From assembly GCA_016125375.1 (NCBI GenBank), contig WGLU01000001.1:62001-126000 (forward strand): a stretch of DNA of 64,000 bases, given 5' to 3'. The position numbers and the translations under genes are program-made. Under the pieces are notes generated by a model. It was not told the DNA's origin. It ran no database searches and saw only the letters and a list, made by a program, of their open reading frames with translations. Each line of letters starts with the position of its first letter. Within the stretch, counting starts at the first letter, position 1. Shown here in pieces: positions 9,404 through 17,850 of this stretch. The DNA comes from Pseudomonadota bacterium (GTDB lineage Bacteria > Pseudomonadota > Alphaproteobacteria > UBA1280 > RI-95).

Positions 9404-11392
9404 ATGTTTACCAAAATCCTGATTGCCAACCGGGGCGAGATTGCCTGCCGTGTGATGTCTACCTGCCGCAAGTTGGGCATTAAAACAGTTGCCGTGTATT
9501 CGGATGCCGACAAGGACGCCATGCACGTCCATATGGCGGACGAGGCCGTTCATATCGGTGGGGCGCAGGCGGCGGACAGCTACCTGAAGGTTGACGCGAT
9601 TCTGGACGCCGCCAAGCGCACGGGCGCGCAGGCCATTCACCCGGGTTACGGCTTCCTGTCCGAAAACGCGGGCTTTGCAAAGGCGTGCAAAAAAGCGGGC
9701 GTTGTGTTTATCGGCCCGTCCGAGCAGGCAATTATCGACATGGGCAGCAAATCCGGCGCTAAAGCCATTATGGAAAAGGCAAAGGTGCCCACGCTGCCCG
9801 GCTATCACGGCGAAAATCAGGATGCCGACTTCCTCAAAAAGCAAGCCGACAAAATCGGATATCCAGTGCTGATTAAAGCTGTCAGCGGCGGCGGCGGGCG
9901 CGGCATGCGCCGTGTGAACACCCCGTCCGAGTTCGCCGAGGCACTTGCCTCCGCCCAGCGGGAGGCCAAAGCCTCCTTCAGCGACGACCGCGTACTGATC
10001 GAAAAACTGCTCGAAGAACCGCGTCACGTTGAGGTGCAGGTCTTTGCCGACAGTCACGGCAACGCCGTTTACCTGTTCGAGCGGGACTGCTCGGTGCAGC
10101 GCCGCAACCAGAAGGTCGTGGAAGAAGCCCCGGCCCCCAACTTTGACCCCAAACTCCGCAAACAGATGGGCGAGGCCGCCGTGGCCGCCGCCAAAGCCGT
10201 GGGGTACGAGGGCGCAGGCACGGTGGAGTTCCTGTTCGATGGCGACAAGGGCTTCTACTTCATGGAAATGAACACCCGCCTGCAGGTGGAGCATCCGGTG
10301 ACTGAGCTCATCACCGGCACCGACCTCGTGCACTGGCAGTTGATTGTCGCCGCTGGCGGCAAGCTGCCCAAAACACAGGACGAACTGGCTATTGGCGGCC
10401 ACGCGGTGGAGGTGCGCCTCTACGCCGAAGACCCGGACAAAAACTACCTGCCGGGCACCGGCCTGCTGCAACTGTTCGACCTGCCGACCGACCTTGAGGG
10501 CGTGCGGATTGATACCGGCTTTAAAACCGGCGATACCGTGACCCCGTATTACGACGCGATGCTCGCCAAAATCATCGCCTGGGGGCCGGACCGTAAAACG
10601 GCCATCCAGCGCCTGCTGGGCGCGCTTGCCCGCACTCGCGTGGCGGGGCCCAAGGTCAATACGCGCTTCCTGAGTGCCATCTGCGGCCATCCCGCCTTTA
10701 TCGCGGGGGAGGTGAACACCAAGTTTATCGACACCCACGCCGGTGCCCTGTTCCACAAACCCAGCGCCGTGACGAGCACCGCGCTGGCGCTGGCTGCGGT
10801 GGCCGAACTGCTGGAAAACCCCGCCGCCGATGTGCGCGACCCGTGGGGCATGACCAATGGCTGGCGCCTGTGGGGTAATGCCCCGCGCATGGTGCGGCTG
10901 GGCGAGGGGGAGGATACCCTCCATACCGTTGCCGTTCAGGTGCTGGAAAATAACACCTACAAGGTGACCGCGCTGGGGCAGAGCCATTTTGTCAGCGCCA
11001 CGCGCGCCGGCGCGCTGCTTACCGCCACGGTAGACGGCCAGAGCCTGACCGTGACGCTCAGCGACGATGGCGAAACCCTGCGGCTGGAAAGTGCGGCGGG
11101 CGAGTGGGTGTTTACGCGCCGCGACCTGCTGGCCGATGCCGAAGCGGCGGCCGAAGGCGCCATTGGCGGCCTCAACGCCCCAACGCCGGGCATGGTGATT
11201 AAGGTTAACGCGAAGGTAGGCACGAAGGTTGTCAAAGGCACCGGACTCATGGTGCTGGAAGCCATGAAGACCGAGCACCACATCATCGCCCCGGCCGACG
11301 GCGTGATTGACGCCATCAACTTTGCCGTGGGCGACCATGTGGAAAAAGACGCCGAGTTGATTAAGTTCACCCCTATGGAGGGCGCGGCCTGA
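9404..11392 (+). CDS. mccA: 3-methylcrotonyl-CoA carboxylase alpha subunit (biotin carboxylase + BCCP)
   Basis: A 662-residue protein. A biotin carboxylase/ATP-grasp module fills the first 450 residues (ILIANRGEIACRV; HPGYGFLSENAGFA near 80; GGGGRGMRRV near 165; MEMNTRLQVEHPVTE near 287). A linker follows and then a C-terminal biotinyl domain with EAMKTEH, the Lys near residue 620. It carboxylates biotin for MccB. The 3' end touches the HMG-CoA lyase start (TGATG). The single-chain BC-BCCP layout is typical of MCC, PCC and geranyl-CoA carboxylase; context favours MCC. Confidence 0.94.
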   Translation: MFTKILIANRGEIACRVMSTCRKLGIKTVAVYSDADKDAMHVHMADEAVHIGGAQAADSYLKVDAILDAAKRTGAQAIHPGYGFLSENAGFAKACKKAGVVFIGPSEQAIIDMGSKSGAKAIMEKAKVPTLPGYHGENQDADFLKKQADKIGYPVLIKAVSGGGGRGMRRVNTPSEFAEALASAQREAKASFSDDRVLIEKLLEEPRHVEVQVFADSHGNAVYLFERDCSVQRRNQKVVEEAPAPNFDPKLRKQMGEAAVAAAKAVGYEGAGTVEFLFDGDKGFYFMEMNTRLQVEHPVTELITGTDLVHWQLIVAAGGKLPKTQDELAIGGHAVEVRLYAEDPDKNYLPGTGLLQLFDLPTDLEGVRIDTGFKTGDTVTPYYDAMLAKIIAWGPDRKTAIQRLLGALARTRVAGPKVNTRFLSAICGHPAFIAGEVNTKFIDTHAGALFHKPSAVTSTALALAAVAELLENPAADVRDPWGMTNGWRLWGNAPRMVRLGEGEDTLHTVAVQVLENNTYKVTALGQSHFVSATRAGALLTATVDGQSLTVTLSDDGETLRLESAAGEWVFTRRDLLADAEAAAEGAIGGLNAPTPGMVIKVNAKVGTKVVKGTGLMVLEAMKTEHHIIAPADGVIDAINFAVGDHVEKDAELIKFTPMEGAA

Positions 11393-12294
11393 TGCTGACC
11401 GCCAACTGGCCGAAGGCTGTAAAAATTGTCGAGGTCGGCCCACGCGATGGCCTCCAGAACGAAAAAACCACCTTGTCGACCGAGGTGAAGGCCAAGCTGA
11501 TTGAGCTGCTGGCCGACGCGGGTACAAAAGTGGTGGAAGCCGGTGCTTTTGTATCGCCCAAGTGGGTGCCGCAAATGGCCGATACCGCGCAGGTGCTGGC
11601 CGCTATGGACAAGCGCAAGGGGGTGACGTACCCCGTGCTGGTGCCGAACGAGAAGGGGCTGGAACTGGCCATTGCCAACGACGCGGACGAGATTGCCGTG
11701 TTCACCGCAGCCTCCAACACCTTTAACCAGAAGAACACCAACGCGACCATAGACGAGAGCTTTGAGCGCCTCGCCCCTGTTATGGAGCGCGCCATTGCCC
11801 ACGGCCTGCGCGTGCGCGGCTATGTGAGCTGCGTGGCGAGCTGCCCGTTCGAGGGGGAGATTGACCCCGCCGTGGTCGCCAGCGTCACCCGCCGCCTGCT
11901 GGACTTGGGCGCCTACGAGGTGAGCCTCGGCGATACCATCGGTGTGGGCACCCCCGTTAAAATCGAGCGGATGCTCGATGCTGTACTGGCTGTCGCCAGC
12001 GCGGACGAATTGGCCATGCACTTTCACGACACCTACGGTCAGGCGCTGGCCAACATCATGGTGGGGCTGAACAAGGGCATCGCGGTTATCGACAGCAGCG
12101 TCGGCGGCCTCGGCGGCTGCCCCTACGCCCCCGGCGCCGGCGGCAACGTCGCGACCGAGGATGTGCTGTACATGCTCCACGGCTGCGGCGTAAGCACCGG
12201 CATCGACCTCGCCAAAACAGTCGATACCGCCCGCTGGATCAGCAACCAGCTCGGCCGCGATGTAGCGAGTAGAGTTGGGAGAGCTTGGAAGTAA
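11392..12294 (+). CDS. mvaB: Hydroxymethylglutaryl-CoA lyase
   Basis: A 300-residue HMGL-like TIM barrel. The metal/substrate motif VEVGPRDGLQNEK is at residues 12-24, SLGDTIGVGTP near 180, HFHDTYGQALAN near 206, and the lyase signature GLGGCPYAPGAGGN near 240 with the active-site Cys. It cleaves HMG-CoA into acetoacetate and acetyl-CoA, the last step of leucine breakdown. The start overlaps the mccA stop (TGATG), so it is the last clear gene of this operon. Confidence 0.95.
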   Translation: MLTANWPKAVKIVEVGPRDGLQNEKTTLSTEVKAKLIELLADAGTKVVEAGAFVSPKWVPQMADTAQVLAAMDKRKGVTYPVLVPNEKGLELAIANDADEIAVFTAASNTFNQKNTNATIDESFERLAPVMERAIAHGLRVRGYVSCVASCPFEGEIDPAVVASVTRRLLDLGAYEVSLGDTIGVGTPVKIERMLDAVLAVASADELAMHFHDTYGQALANIMVGLNKGIAVIDSSVGGLGGCPYAPGAGGNVATEDVLYMLHGCGVSTGIDLAKTVDTARWISNQLGRDVASRVGRAWK

Positions 12295-12380
12295 TGCTAG
12301 CGACTATCCTGTACGAGCTACCTGCAAAGGTGAAGGTCGGCAAAGAGGCGGCTAACAAAGTTGTTAACGAGGCTGCATAG
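12294..12380 (+). CDS. Possible 28-residue coupled ORF
   Basis: A TAATG overlap with the mvaB stop opens a 28-codon frame beginning MLATILYELPAKVKVGKEAA and ending at 12380, just before the convergent XRE gene. It reads as a Lys/Ala-rich helix. It may be a short coupled peptide or chance; nothing beyond the overlap supports it. Confidence 0.2.
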   Translation: MLATILYELPAKVKVGKEAANKVVNEAA

Positions 12381-12389
12381 GCATAGCTT

Positions 12390-12746
12390 TTATTTCCTGC
12401 TAAGCAAGAGCAGGAGTAGCGCTCCAAGAGCAGCGCCTGCCAGAAAAGTCTTGGTGTTGTCTTTTCCGGTGTCTTTATCCAATACGGCGACGTTTTCCTG
12501 ACGCAGGTGCTGCGTAATGTCCGCAATGTCTTTCATAATATCGTTCGGGTTGATTTCCAGAACTTCTGCGGCCTGTATCAGTTGCGGAACGCTGAGAGTG
12601 AGCTGCCCGTTCTCAATCCTTGATAGGGTGGCTTGGCTGATGTGAAGTAGCTCCGCAAAGACCTTCTGTTCCAGTCCCCGCTCTTTCCGCCGTGCTTGGA
12701 GTATCTGACCCAAGATTGCAGCATATGATGTGGTTTTAGTAGCCAT
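12390..12746 (-). CDS. XRE-family regulator with C-terminal membrane anchor, 118 aa
   Basis: The start MATKTTSYAAIL was chosen over an ATG 30 bp upstream because the promoter leaves a normal leader and GAGG lies about 9 nt before it. A helix-turn-helix of the Cro/CI type spans about residues 10-65 (QKVFAELLHISQATLSRIEN). An acidic linker follows (MKDIADITQHLRQENVAVLDKD) and then a hydrophobic end, TFLAGAALGALLLLLLSRK. That makes it a tail-anchored repressor candidate. It is divergent from an LRAT-like membrane protein across an AT-rich spacer with repeated operators, and base composition is lower in GC than the flanks. Confidence 0.8.
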   Translation of the reverse strand: MATKTTSYAAILGQILQARRKERGLEQKVFAELLHISQATLSRIENGQLTLSVPQLIQAAEVLEINPNDIMKDIADITQHLRQENVAVLDKDTGKDNTKTFLAGAALGALLLLLLSRK

Positions 12747-12763
12747 ACCCCTTGACCTCACAG

Positions 12764-12815
12764 AATATTTATGCAAATATGCATTTATATGTGTTTAATA
12801 ATATTTATGCAAATA
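12764..12815. promoter_or_regulatory. Duplicated operator in the XRE/LRAT divergent spacer
   Basis: A 16-bp sequence, AATATTTATGCAAATA, occurs exactly twice as a direct repeat at 12764-12779 and 12800-12815, 36 bp apart. A related inverted core (ATGCAT at 12779-12784) lies between. One copy overlaps the -35 of the XRE promoter, the other its start region. These are the likely binding sites of the divergent XRE protein. Confidence 0.6.
12784..12812 (-). promoter_or_regulatory. Promoter of the XRE regulator gene
   Basis: Minus-strand TTGCAT, a 17-bp spacer, TATAAA. The -35 lies inside the second 16-bp repeat, which suggests autorepression. A plus-strand TTGACC at 12752-12757 may be the -35 of the opposing LRAT gene. 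Confidence 0.55.
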
Positions 12816-12840
12816 ACAGCAAGGTAAAGGTTTTTTTTGA

Positions 12841-13224
12841 ATGAGACAAGAGCTTTATGTGGGTGATGAGTTGGTTTTCCAGATATATCCATGGCTGCCG
12901 TTCTTTAGGCACCATGGTTTCTACTTGGGTGGTAACAGGGTGATTTCAAACAGCGAACGTCGTGGCGGTGTTGCTATTGATTCTTGGAATGATTTTGCAC
13001 AAGGGCGCCCAGTGTATAGGACTGGCAAAAATATTGGTGTTAAAGGGCTTAACTACGCGCTAGGTAAGGTTGGTCAAGAGTGGCGTTTGTTGGATTATAA
13101 TTGCGAGCACTTTGCTAATGAGTGTAAAACTGGCAAGGTTCAAAGCATTCAGTTGAATGCGACTGTGTTGGCTGTCGTGTTCGTGGGCGCACTCTTGTTA
13201 ATAGGGAAAGGACGAATTGCATGA
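12841..13224 (+). CDS. LRAT/NlpC-P60-like protein with C-terminal membrane segment, 127 aa
   Basis: The His-box HHGFYLGGNRVIS (residues 24-36) and the Cys-box YNCEHFANEC (about 86-95) match the permuted NlpC/P60 fold of lecithin:retinol acyltransferase-type proteins, where His and the Cys of NCEHF are catalytic. A hydrophobic segment (TVLAVVFVGALLLIG) near residues 108-122 would anchor it with the enzymatic part on one face. Bacterial members are thiol acyltransferases or hydrolases of unknown substrate. The stop overlaps the ogt start (ATGA). GC is visibly lower than the neighbours. Confidence 0.7.
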   Translation: MRQELYVGDELVFQIYPWLPFFRHHGFYLGGNRVISNSERRGGVAIDSWNDFAQGRPVYRTGKNIGVKGLNYALGKVGQEWRLLDYNCEHFANECKTGKVQSIQLNATVLAVVFVGALLLIGKGRIA

Positions 13225-13718
13225 CCCATTTTTACACCACCACACCATCCCCCGTGGGGGAGTTGACGCTGATTGCGAACGGTAAGGCGATTGTTGGGCT
13301 GTACTGGGATATCTCCGACGTGGACAGTCTGCTGGCGGGCGCCAAGCGGGACGACACCCACCCCGTGCTGAAGCAGGCGCTGGCGGAGCTGAAAGAATAT
13401 TTTGCGGGCAAGCGCACCACCTTTGACGTGCCGGTGGCCTTTGACCACGGGACGGATTTTCAGCGCCAATGCTGGGAAGCGCTGAAAGCCATCCCCTACG
13501 GCAAGACCTATAGCTACGGCGAGCAGGCGGGGCGCATCGGCAGGCCCAAAGCCGTGCGCGCCGTTGGCGGCGCCAACGGGCAGAACCCCATCAGCATCAT
13601 TGTGCCGTGCCACCGTGTGGTTGGGGCGGACGGGTCGCTCACCGGTTTTGGCGGCGGGATTGAACGTAAGGCTTACCTGCTGAACTTGGAGCAGGGCCAA
13701 AAAGGGTTGGCTTTGTAA
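13221..13718 (+). CDS. ogt: Methylated-DNA-protein-cysteine methyltransferase
   Basis: A 165-residue protein with the active-site motif IIVPCHRVVG near residues 126-135, whose Cys accepts the alkyl group from O6-methylguanine or O4-methylthymine. Upstream are YGKTYSYGEQA and the Arg-finger region KAVRAVGGANGQNP. The start ATG overlaps the stop of the LRAT-like gene, so it is probably translated from the same message, though its GC-rich composition matches the chromosome rather than the island. Confidence 0.95.
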   Translation: MTHFYTTTPSPVGELTLIANGKAIVGLYWDISDVDSLLAGAKRDDTHPVLKQALAELKEYFAGKRTTFDVPVAFDHGTDFQRQCWEALKAIPYGKTYSYGEQAGRIGRPKAVRAVGGANGQNPISIIVPCHRVVGADGSLTGFGGGIERKAYLLNLEQGQKGLAL

Positions 13719-13818
13719 GCATTGTATGTTGCAATGGCACAAATGGGCTCGTGTAATGCGAGCCTGTTTTTGTTAGGATAGGTTGTATTAGATATTTACA
13801 TAACAAAGGAGCCGACCC

Positions 13819-14034
13819 ATGCAGGAACCGCAAGCAGGCCAGACATACTGCCTGATTAAAATTGGCGGCAAATATGCCCAAGTCAGCCCCGATGGTACCT
13901 CCATCACCATGCTTGCCTCTATGGAAGGGGCAACGCTCTTCCCGCCGGAAATCGCCAAACAGCTCATCGAGGCCCTTAAGTCCCACGGGGTACAGGGTGG
14001 GATAGAGTTGGAAGAAATCACCCCACAAGGCTAG
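13819..14034 (+). CDS. Small hypothetical protein, 71 aa
   Basis: AAAGGAG lies 7 nt before the ATG and an intrinsic terminator follows directly, so this reads as a genuine small gene. It starts MQEPQAGQTYCLIKIGGKYA. The N-terminal half looks like a short beta sheet (TYCLIKIGGKYAQVSPDGTSI); the C-terminal half is helical (PPEIAKQLIEALKSHG). There is no signal peptide. Not recognised. Confidence 0.7.
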   Translation: MQEPQAGQTYCLIKIGGKYAQVSPDGTSITMLASMEGATLFPPEIAKQLIEALKSHGVQGGIELEEITPQG

Positions 14035-14068
14035 AAAAAGGGATGCCGCTTCTGCGGCGACCTTTTTT
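14035..14068 (+). terminator. Intrinsic terminator
   Basis: GCCGC-TTCT-GCGGC core, extended by AAAAAGG / CCTTTTTT, directly follows the 71-aa gene. Confidence 0.75.
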
Positions 14069-14069
14069 A

Positions 14070-14183
14070 TCGTCTTGCGCCTGTGCTGCTCACGTACCCT
14101 TAAGTACGCTGCGCGCCACGAGCGTTAACAAATAAGCATCTCCTCCCGCTGCCCTGCGTCCTGGGATAGTGGTTGGCGGCATT
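14070..14183. other. Non-coding stretch between two terminators
   Basis: No coding frame is convincing here. It contains the near-palindrome CGTACCCTTAAGTACG flanked by GC-rich words (CTGCTCA and CTGCGCG). Because a second terminator follows at 14184, a short plus-strand RNA could be made from it, but I found no clear promoter. Confidence 0.25.
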
Positions 14184-14212
14184 AAGCTCCCATCTTTATG
14201 GGAGCTTTTTTG
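14184..14212 (+). terminator. Intrinsic terminator with no assigned gene
   Basis: Stem AAGCTCCCA / TGGGAGCTT with a TCTTTA loop and a T run, 44 nt upstream of glpD. The nearest upstream gene already has its own terminator, so this may end a small RNA or block readthrough into glpD. Confidence 0.6.
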
Positions 14213-14255
14213 TGCGCTATACTTGGCGGCCTGTAACACAAACAAAAAGCAGCAC

Positions 14256-15707
14256 ATGACCCCAACCACTTACGACATTGCAATTATTGGCGGCGGCATC
14301 AACGGCGCGGGCATCGCGCGCGATGCGGCGGGCAGGGGGTACAAAACCATCCTGATTGAAAAGGGCGACCTTGCGGGGGGAACATCCTCCGGCAGTACCA
14401 AGCTGATTCATGGCGGATTGCGGTATCTGGAGTACTACAAGTTCTCTCTCGTGCGGGAGGCGCTGCTGGAGCGCGAGAAAATCCGCAAAATCGCCCCGCA
14501 CATCACATGGCCTCTGGGGTTTGTGCTGCCTGTAACGGCAGGCATGCGCCCGGCGTGGATGCTGCACCTCGGCCTGCTGCTGTATGACGCGCTGGCCGGC
14601 CTTAAGAATACCTTCCCGCGGAGCGGGCGTGTGCGGCTGGACAAGAGCCCCTTCGGCACGCCGCTGGCCTATGGCGGTACCGGTTTTACTTATAGCGACG
14701 GCTGGGTGGACGATAGCCGCCTGGTGGTGCTCAATGCCCTGTCCGCTCAGGAAAAGGGTGCAACCATCCGCATCCGCACAGCGCTGGAGGGCGCAACCCA
14801 TAACCACGAAGGCTGGATGCTGGCCCTGAGCGACGGCACCACCGTCCGCGCCCGCGTGCTGGTGAATGCCACCGGCGCATGGATGAACGCCACCGCGCCC
14901 CTTGTTGCGGGGGTGGAGCCTGCGCATATTCGCGCCAGCAAGGGCAGCCATATCGTGGTGAAAAAGCTGTTCGACCACGACCATGCGTACATTCTGCAAA
15001 ATACGGATGGCCGGATTGTTTTTGCCATTCCGTATGAACAGGATTTTACCCTTATCGGCACCACGGACGGCGATTATACAGGCGAGCCGGAAGGGCTGAC
15101 AGTCACCGATGCAGAGGTGGATTATCTTTGCACCGCTATCAATCGCCATTTCAAAAAGCAGATTACCCCTGCCGACGTGGTGTGGCGCTACACGGCGGTG
15201 CGCGGCCTGTATGACGACGGTAATGCCAACCCGTCTGCCGTGACGCGCGAGTATGTGCTGCAAACCCGCCAGCCGCCGGATAGCAGTGCTGTTCTGCTGA
15301 ATGTACTGGGCGGAAAAATCACCACCTATCGTCATCTGGCTGAAAAAGCGCTGGAGCGCATCGAGCAGCATACCGACCGCACCACGCAGGGCTGGACGGC
15401 GAGTGCGCCGCTGCCCGGTGGCGACATGCCCGACTTTGCGACCTTTGTTGCCGAGCTCCTGAATGCACACCCCCATGTGCCGCAGGCCGTTGTGCGGCGG
15501 ATGGCCCACGCTTACGGCACACGCGTGAAGGGGATTCTGGATGCGTTGGGTGCCGAAGTCGTCCCCGGTTTGTACGCGGGCGAAATTACCTACCTGCAAC
15601 GGCATGAGTGGGCGCAGACGGCGGAGGATATCCTCTGGCGGCGGACAAAACTGGGCCTGCACCTGACGGCCAAGGACGTGAAAAAACTGGAGGCGTATCT
15701 AAAATGA
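14256..15707 (+). CDS. glpD: Glycerol-3-phosphate dehydrogenase (FAD, aerobic)
   Basis: A 483-residue flavoprotein. The start [19 protein letters not shown] puts the FAD-binding [17 protein letters not shown] at residues 10-27 and excludes the preceding terminator from the gene. [20 protein letters not shown] near 46-65 is a GlpD signature. It oxidises sn-glycerol-3-phosphate to DHAP at the membrane and feeds electrons to quinone. The stop overlaps the glpK start (ATGA). No glpF or glpR is nearby. Confidence 0.95.
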   Translation: MTPTTYDIAIIGGGINGAGIARDAAGRGYKTILIEKGDLAGGTSSGSTKLIHGGLRYLEYYKFSLVREALLEREKIRKIAPHITWPLGFVLPVTAGMRPAWMLHLGLLLYDALAGLKNTFPRSGRVRLDKSPFGTPLAYGGTGFTYSDGWVDDSRLVVLNALSAQEKGATIRIRTALEGATHNHEGWMLALSDGTTVRARVLVNATGAWMNATAPLVAGVEPAHIRASKGSHIVVKKLFDHDHAYILQNTDGRIVFAIPYEQDFTLIGTTDGDYTGEPEGLTVTDAEVDYLCTAINRHFKKQITPADVVWRYTAVRGLYDDGNANPSAVTREYVLQTRQPPDSSAVLLNVLGGKITTYRHLAEKALERIEQHTDRTTQGWTASAPLPGGDMPDFATFVAELLNAHPHVPQAVVRRMAHAYGTRVKGILDALGAEVVPGLYAGEITYLQRHEWAQTAEDILWRRTKLGLHLTAKDVKKLEAYLK

Positions 15708-17200
15708 CCGCAACCCCGTATCTATTGGCCATTGATCAGGGCACAACCAGCAGCCGGGCGCTCGTTTTTGGCGTGGACGGCGCCATTTTGGGGCTCGCCC
15801 AGCAGGATTTTAAACAATACTACCCGCACTCCGGCTGGGTGGAGCACGACGCTGACGAAATCTGGTCCACGACCAAACAGGTTGTGACCGAGGCCGTACA
15901 GCGCGCCGGTAAAAACATCACCGCCATCGGCATTACCAACCAGCGCGAGACCACCATCATCTGGGATCGCAAGACGGGCAAGCCGATTCACAGGGCGATT
16001 GTCTGGCAGGACAGGCGCACGGCGGACATGTGCCTTGCGCTTAAGGCCGACGGGGTGGAGGCGGAAGTGACGGCGCGGACGGGTCTGCTGCTGGATCCTT
16101 ACTTCTCGGCCACCAAAATCGGCTGGTTGCTGGACAATGTGGAGGGCGCGCGCAGTCGTGCCGAGCGCGGCGAACTGGCCTTTGGCACGGTGGATACGTT
16201 CCTGCTGTGGCACCTGACCGGCGGCCGTGTGCATGCGACGGATGTAACCAATGCCAGCCGGACGATGCTGTTTAATATCCATACCCTGAGCTGGGACCCC
16301 GAGCTGCTCGCCCTGTTTGGGATTCCGCACCGTTTGCTGCCCGAGGTAAAGCCCAACGTTGCCGATTTTGGCCTGACGGACGCCGACGTTATCGGCATGG
16401 CGGTACCCATCACCGCGATGGCTGGCGACCAGCACGCGGCCACGGTCGGGCAGGCCTGTTTTAAACCGGGTATGATGAAGAGCACCTACGGCACAGGCTG
16501 CTTTGCCGTGTTGAATACGGGTGAAAAAGCCGTCACCTCGCAGAACAAAATGCTCACCACTATTGCCTATCAGGTAGGTGCCAAGCCTGTGTATGCGCTG
16601 GAAGGCAGCATCTTTAATGCAGGTACGGCCATTCAATGGCTGCGGGACGGGCTTAAGCTGATTACCAGCTCTGGCGAATGCGAGGCGTTGGCCAAATCCA
16701 TCGCCGGAACGCGCGGCGTGTACATGGTGCCCGCCTTTACGGGGCTGGGCGCCCCCCATTGGGATGCGGATGCCCGTGGTGCTCTGCTGGGGCTGACGCG
16801 TGACACAGGTATTGCCGAAGTGGTGCGAGCGGCGCTGGAGGCTGTCTGCTACCAGACCCATGACCTGACGGATGCCATGTGCAAGGATGCGGGCATCAAG
16901 CTCCATGCCTTGCGGGTCGACGGCGGCATGGTGGTGAACGACTGGCTGGTGCAATTTTTGGCAGATGTGCTGAATGTGCCCGTCGACCGCCCTACGATTA
17001 CCGAGACCACCGCACTGGGTGTTGCCTATCTGGCAGGTCTTGGGGCAGGGGTGTATGCCTCGCTCGACGATATTGCCGGTCACTGGCAACTTAACCGCCA
17101 TTTTAAGCCGCAGATGGATAACATTACGCGTGGTCAGCTGTTACGCGGCTGGCAGAATGCTGTGGGGCGCGTCAAGACACAGGACATAGAGAATACATAA
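15704..17200 (+). CDS. glpK: Glycerol kinase
   Basis: A 498-residue FGGY-family kinase, coupled to glpD by an ATGA overlap. The N-terminus [19 protein letters not shown] carries the ATP-binding [21 protein letters not shown] near 83, the Asp of [12 protein letters not shown] near 241-252, and [11 protein letters not shown] near 264 are typical. It phosphorylates glycerol to the GlpD substrate. Together the two genes form a minimal glycerol utilisation operon. Confidence 0.96.
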   Translation: MTATPYLLAIDQGTTSSRALVFGVDGAILGLAQQDFKQYYPHSGWVEHDADEIWSTTKQVVTEAVQRAGKNITAIGITNQRETTIIWDRKTGKPIHRAIVWQDRRTADMCLALKADGVEAEVTARTGLLLDPYFSATKIGWLLDNVEGARSRAERGELAFGTVDTFLLWHLTGGRVHATDVTNASRTMLFNIHTLSWDPELLALFGIPHRLLPEVKPNVADFGLTDADVIGMAVPITAMAGDQHAATVGQACFKPGMMKSTYGTGCFAVLNTGEKAVTSQNKMLTTIAYQVGAKPVYALEGSIFNAGTAIQWLRDGLKLITSSGECEALAKSIAGTRGVYMVPAFTGLGAPHWDADARGALLGLTRDTGIAEVVRAALEAVCYQTHDLTDAMCKDAGIKLHALRVDGGMVVNDWLVQFLADVLNVPVDRPTITETTALGVAYLAGLGAGVYASLDDIAGHWQLNRHFKPQMDNITRGQLLRGWQNAVGRVKTQDIENT

Positions 17201-17276
17201 TTCCTGCTTTGCCCGCGCTTGGCGTAAGGGTAAGATAGGCTGGTCTATTAAGAAGAAAAATAAAGGAATATGCCCT

Positions 17277-17849
17277 ATGTCCGCACCTGCGCGTTATAAC
17301 TGTGTTGCCGTTACCCTGCACTGGGTCATTGCGCTGGCCTTTCTGACTATGTTTGTGATCGCCTTTACGGGTATGGAGCTGGATGGCAAAACAGGCGAAA
17401 TGCTGCTGGGCCTCAAACGCTGGGACTGGTATGTGGTGCATAAATCCCTCGGTGTTGCCATTTTTGTACTGGTTGCCCTGCGTATTGTCTGGCGCTTTAC
17501 CACGCAACTGCCGACGGATGATACATCGCCGAAGTGGGATGTTTATATCAGCCGCCTGAACTTTGTGCTGCTGTACGTAGTAATGATTGGTATGCCATTG
17601 ACCGGCTACGTGATGTCCGCCGCAGGCGGTCACCCCATCAACTGGTTCTGGCTGGGCGAACTGCCCAACCTGCTGCCGTTGAACAAGCCGCTAGCCAGCA
17701 CGGCGCATGACGTGCACACCGACGTGATGCCGATTGTGATTTACGTCATTGTCGGGCTGCACTTTGCAGGCGCCATGTTCCACTACTTTATCTTCAAAGA
17801 TAACGTACTGTGGAAAATGCTGCCGCTGAGCTGCCTGAAACGCCGCTGA
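17277..17849 (+). CDS. Cytochrome b561
   Basis: A 190-residue protein with four predicted membrane spans and histidines placed for two b hemes: VTLHWVIA (span 1), VVHKSLGVAIF (span 2) and AHDVHTDVMPI...LHFAGAMFHYFI (spans 3-4). This is the bacterial YodB/YceJ-type cytochrome b561, a quinol-linked membrane electron carrier. It begins 77 nt after glpK and ends 1 nt before the FkbM gene, probably cotranscribed with it. Confidence 0.9.
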   Translation: MSAPARYNCVAVTLHWVIALAFLTMFVIAFTGMELDGKTGEMLLGLKRWDWYVVHKSLGVAIFVLVALRIVWRFTTQLPTDDTSPKWDVYISRLNFVLLYVVMIGMPLTGYVMSAAGGHPINWFWLGELPNLLPLNKPLASTAHDVHTDVMPIVIYVIVGLHFAGAMFHYFIFKDNVLWKMLPLSCLKRR

Positions 17850-17850
17850 T

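Noticed and set aside
9371-11527. 718-codon open frame antisense to mccA
   Set aside because: It mirrors a strongly supported biotin carboxylase gene; the translation is His/Gly/Val-rich with no recognisable domain, as expected for the complement of a GC-rich coding region.
14169-14255. N-terminal extension of glpD
   Set aside because: The open frame upstream of MTPTTYD runs through a complete intrinsic terminator and adds residues not seen in GlpD.
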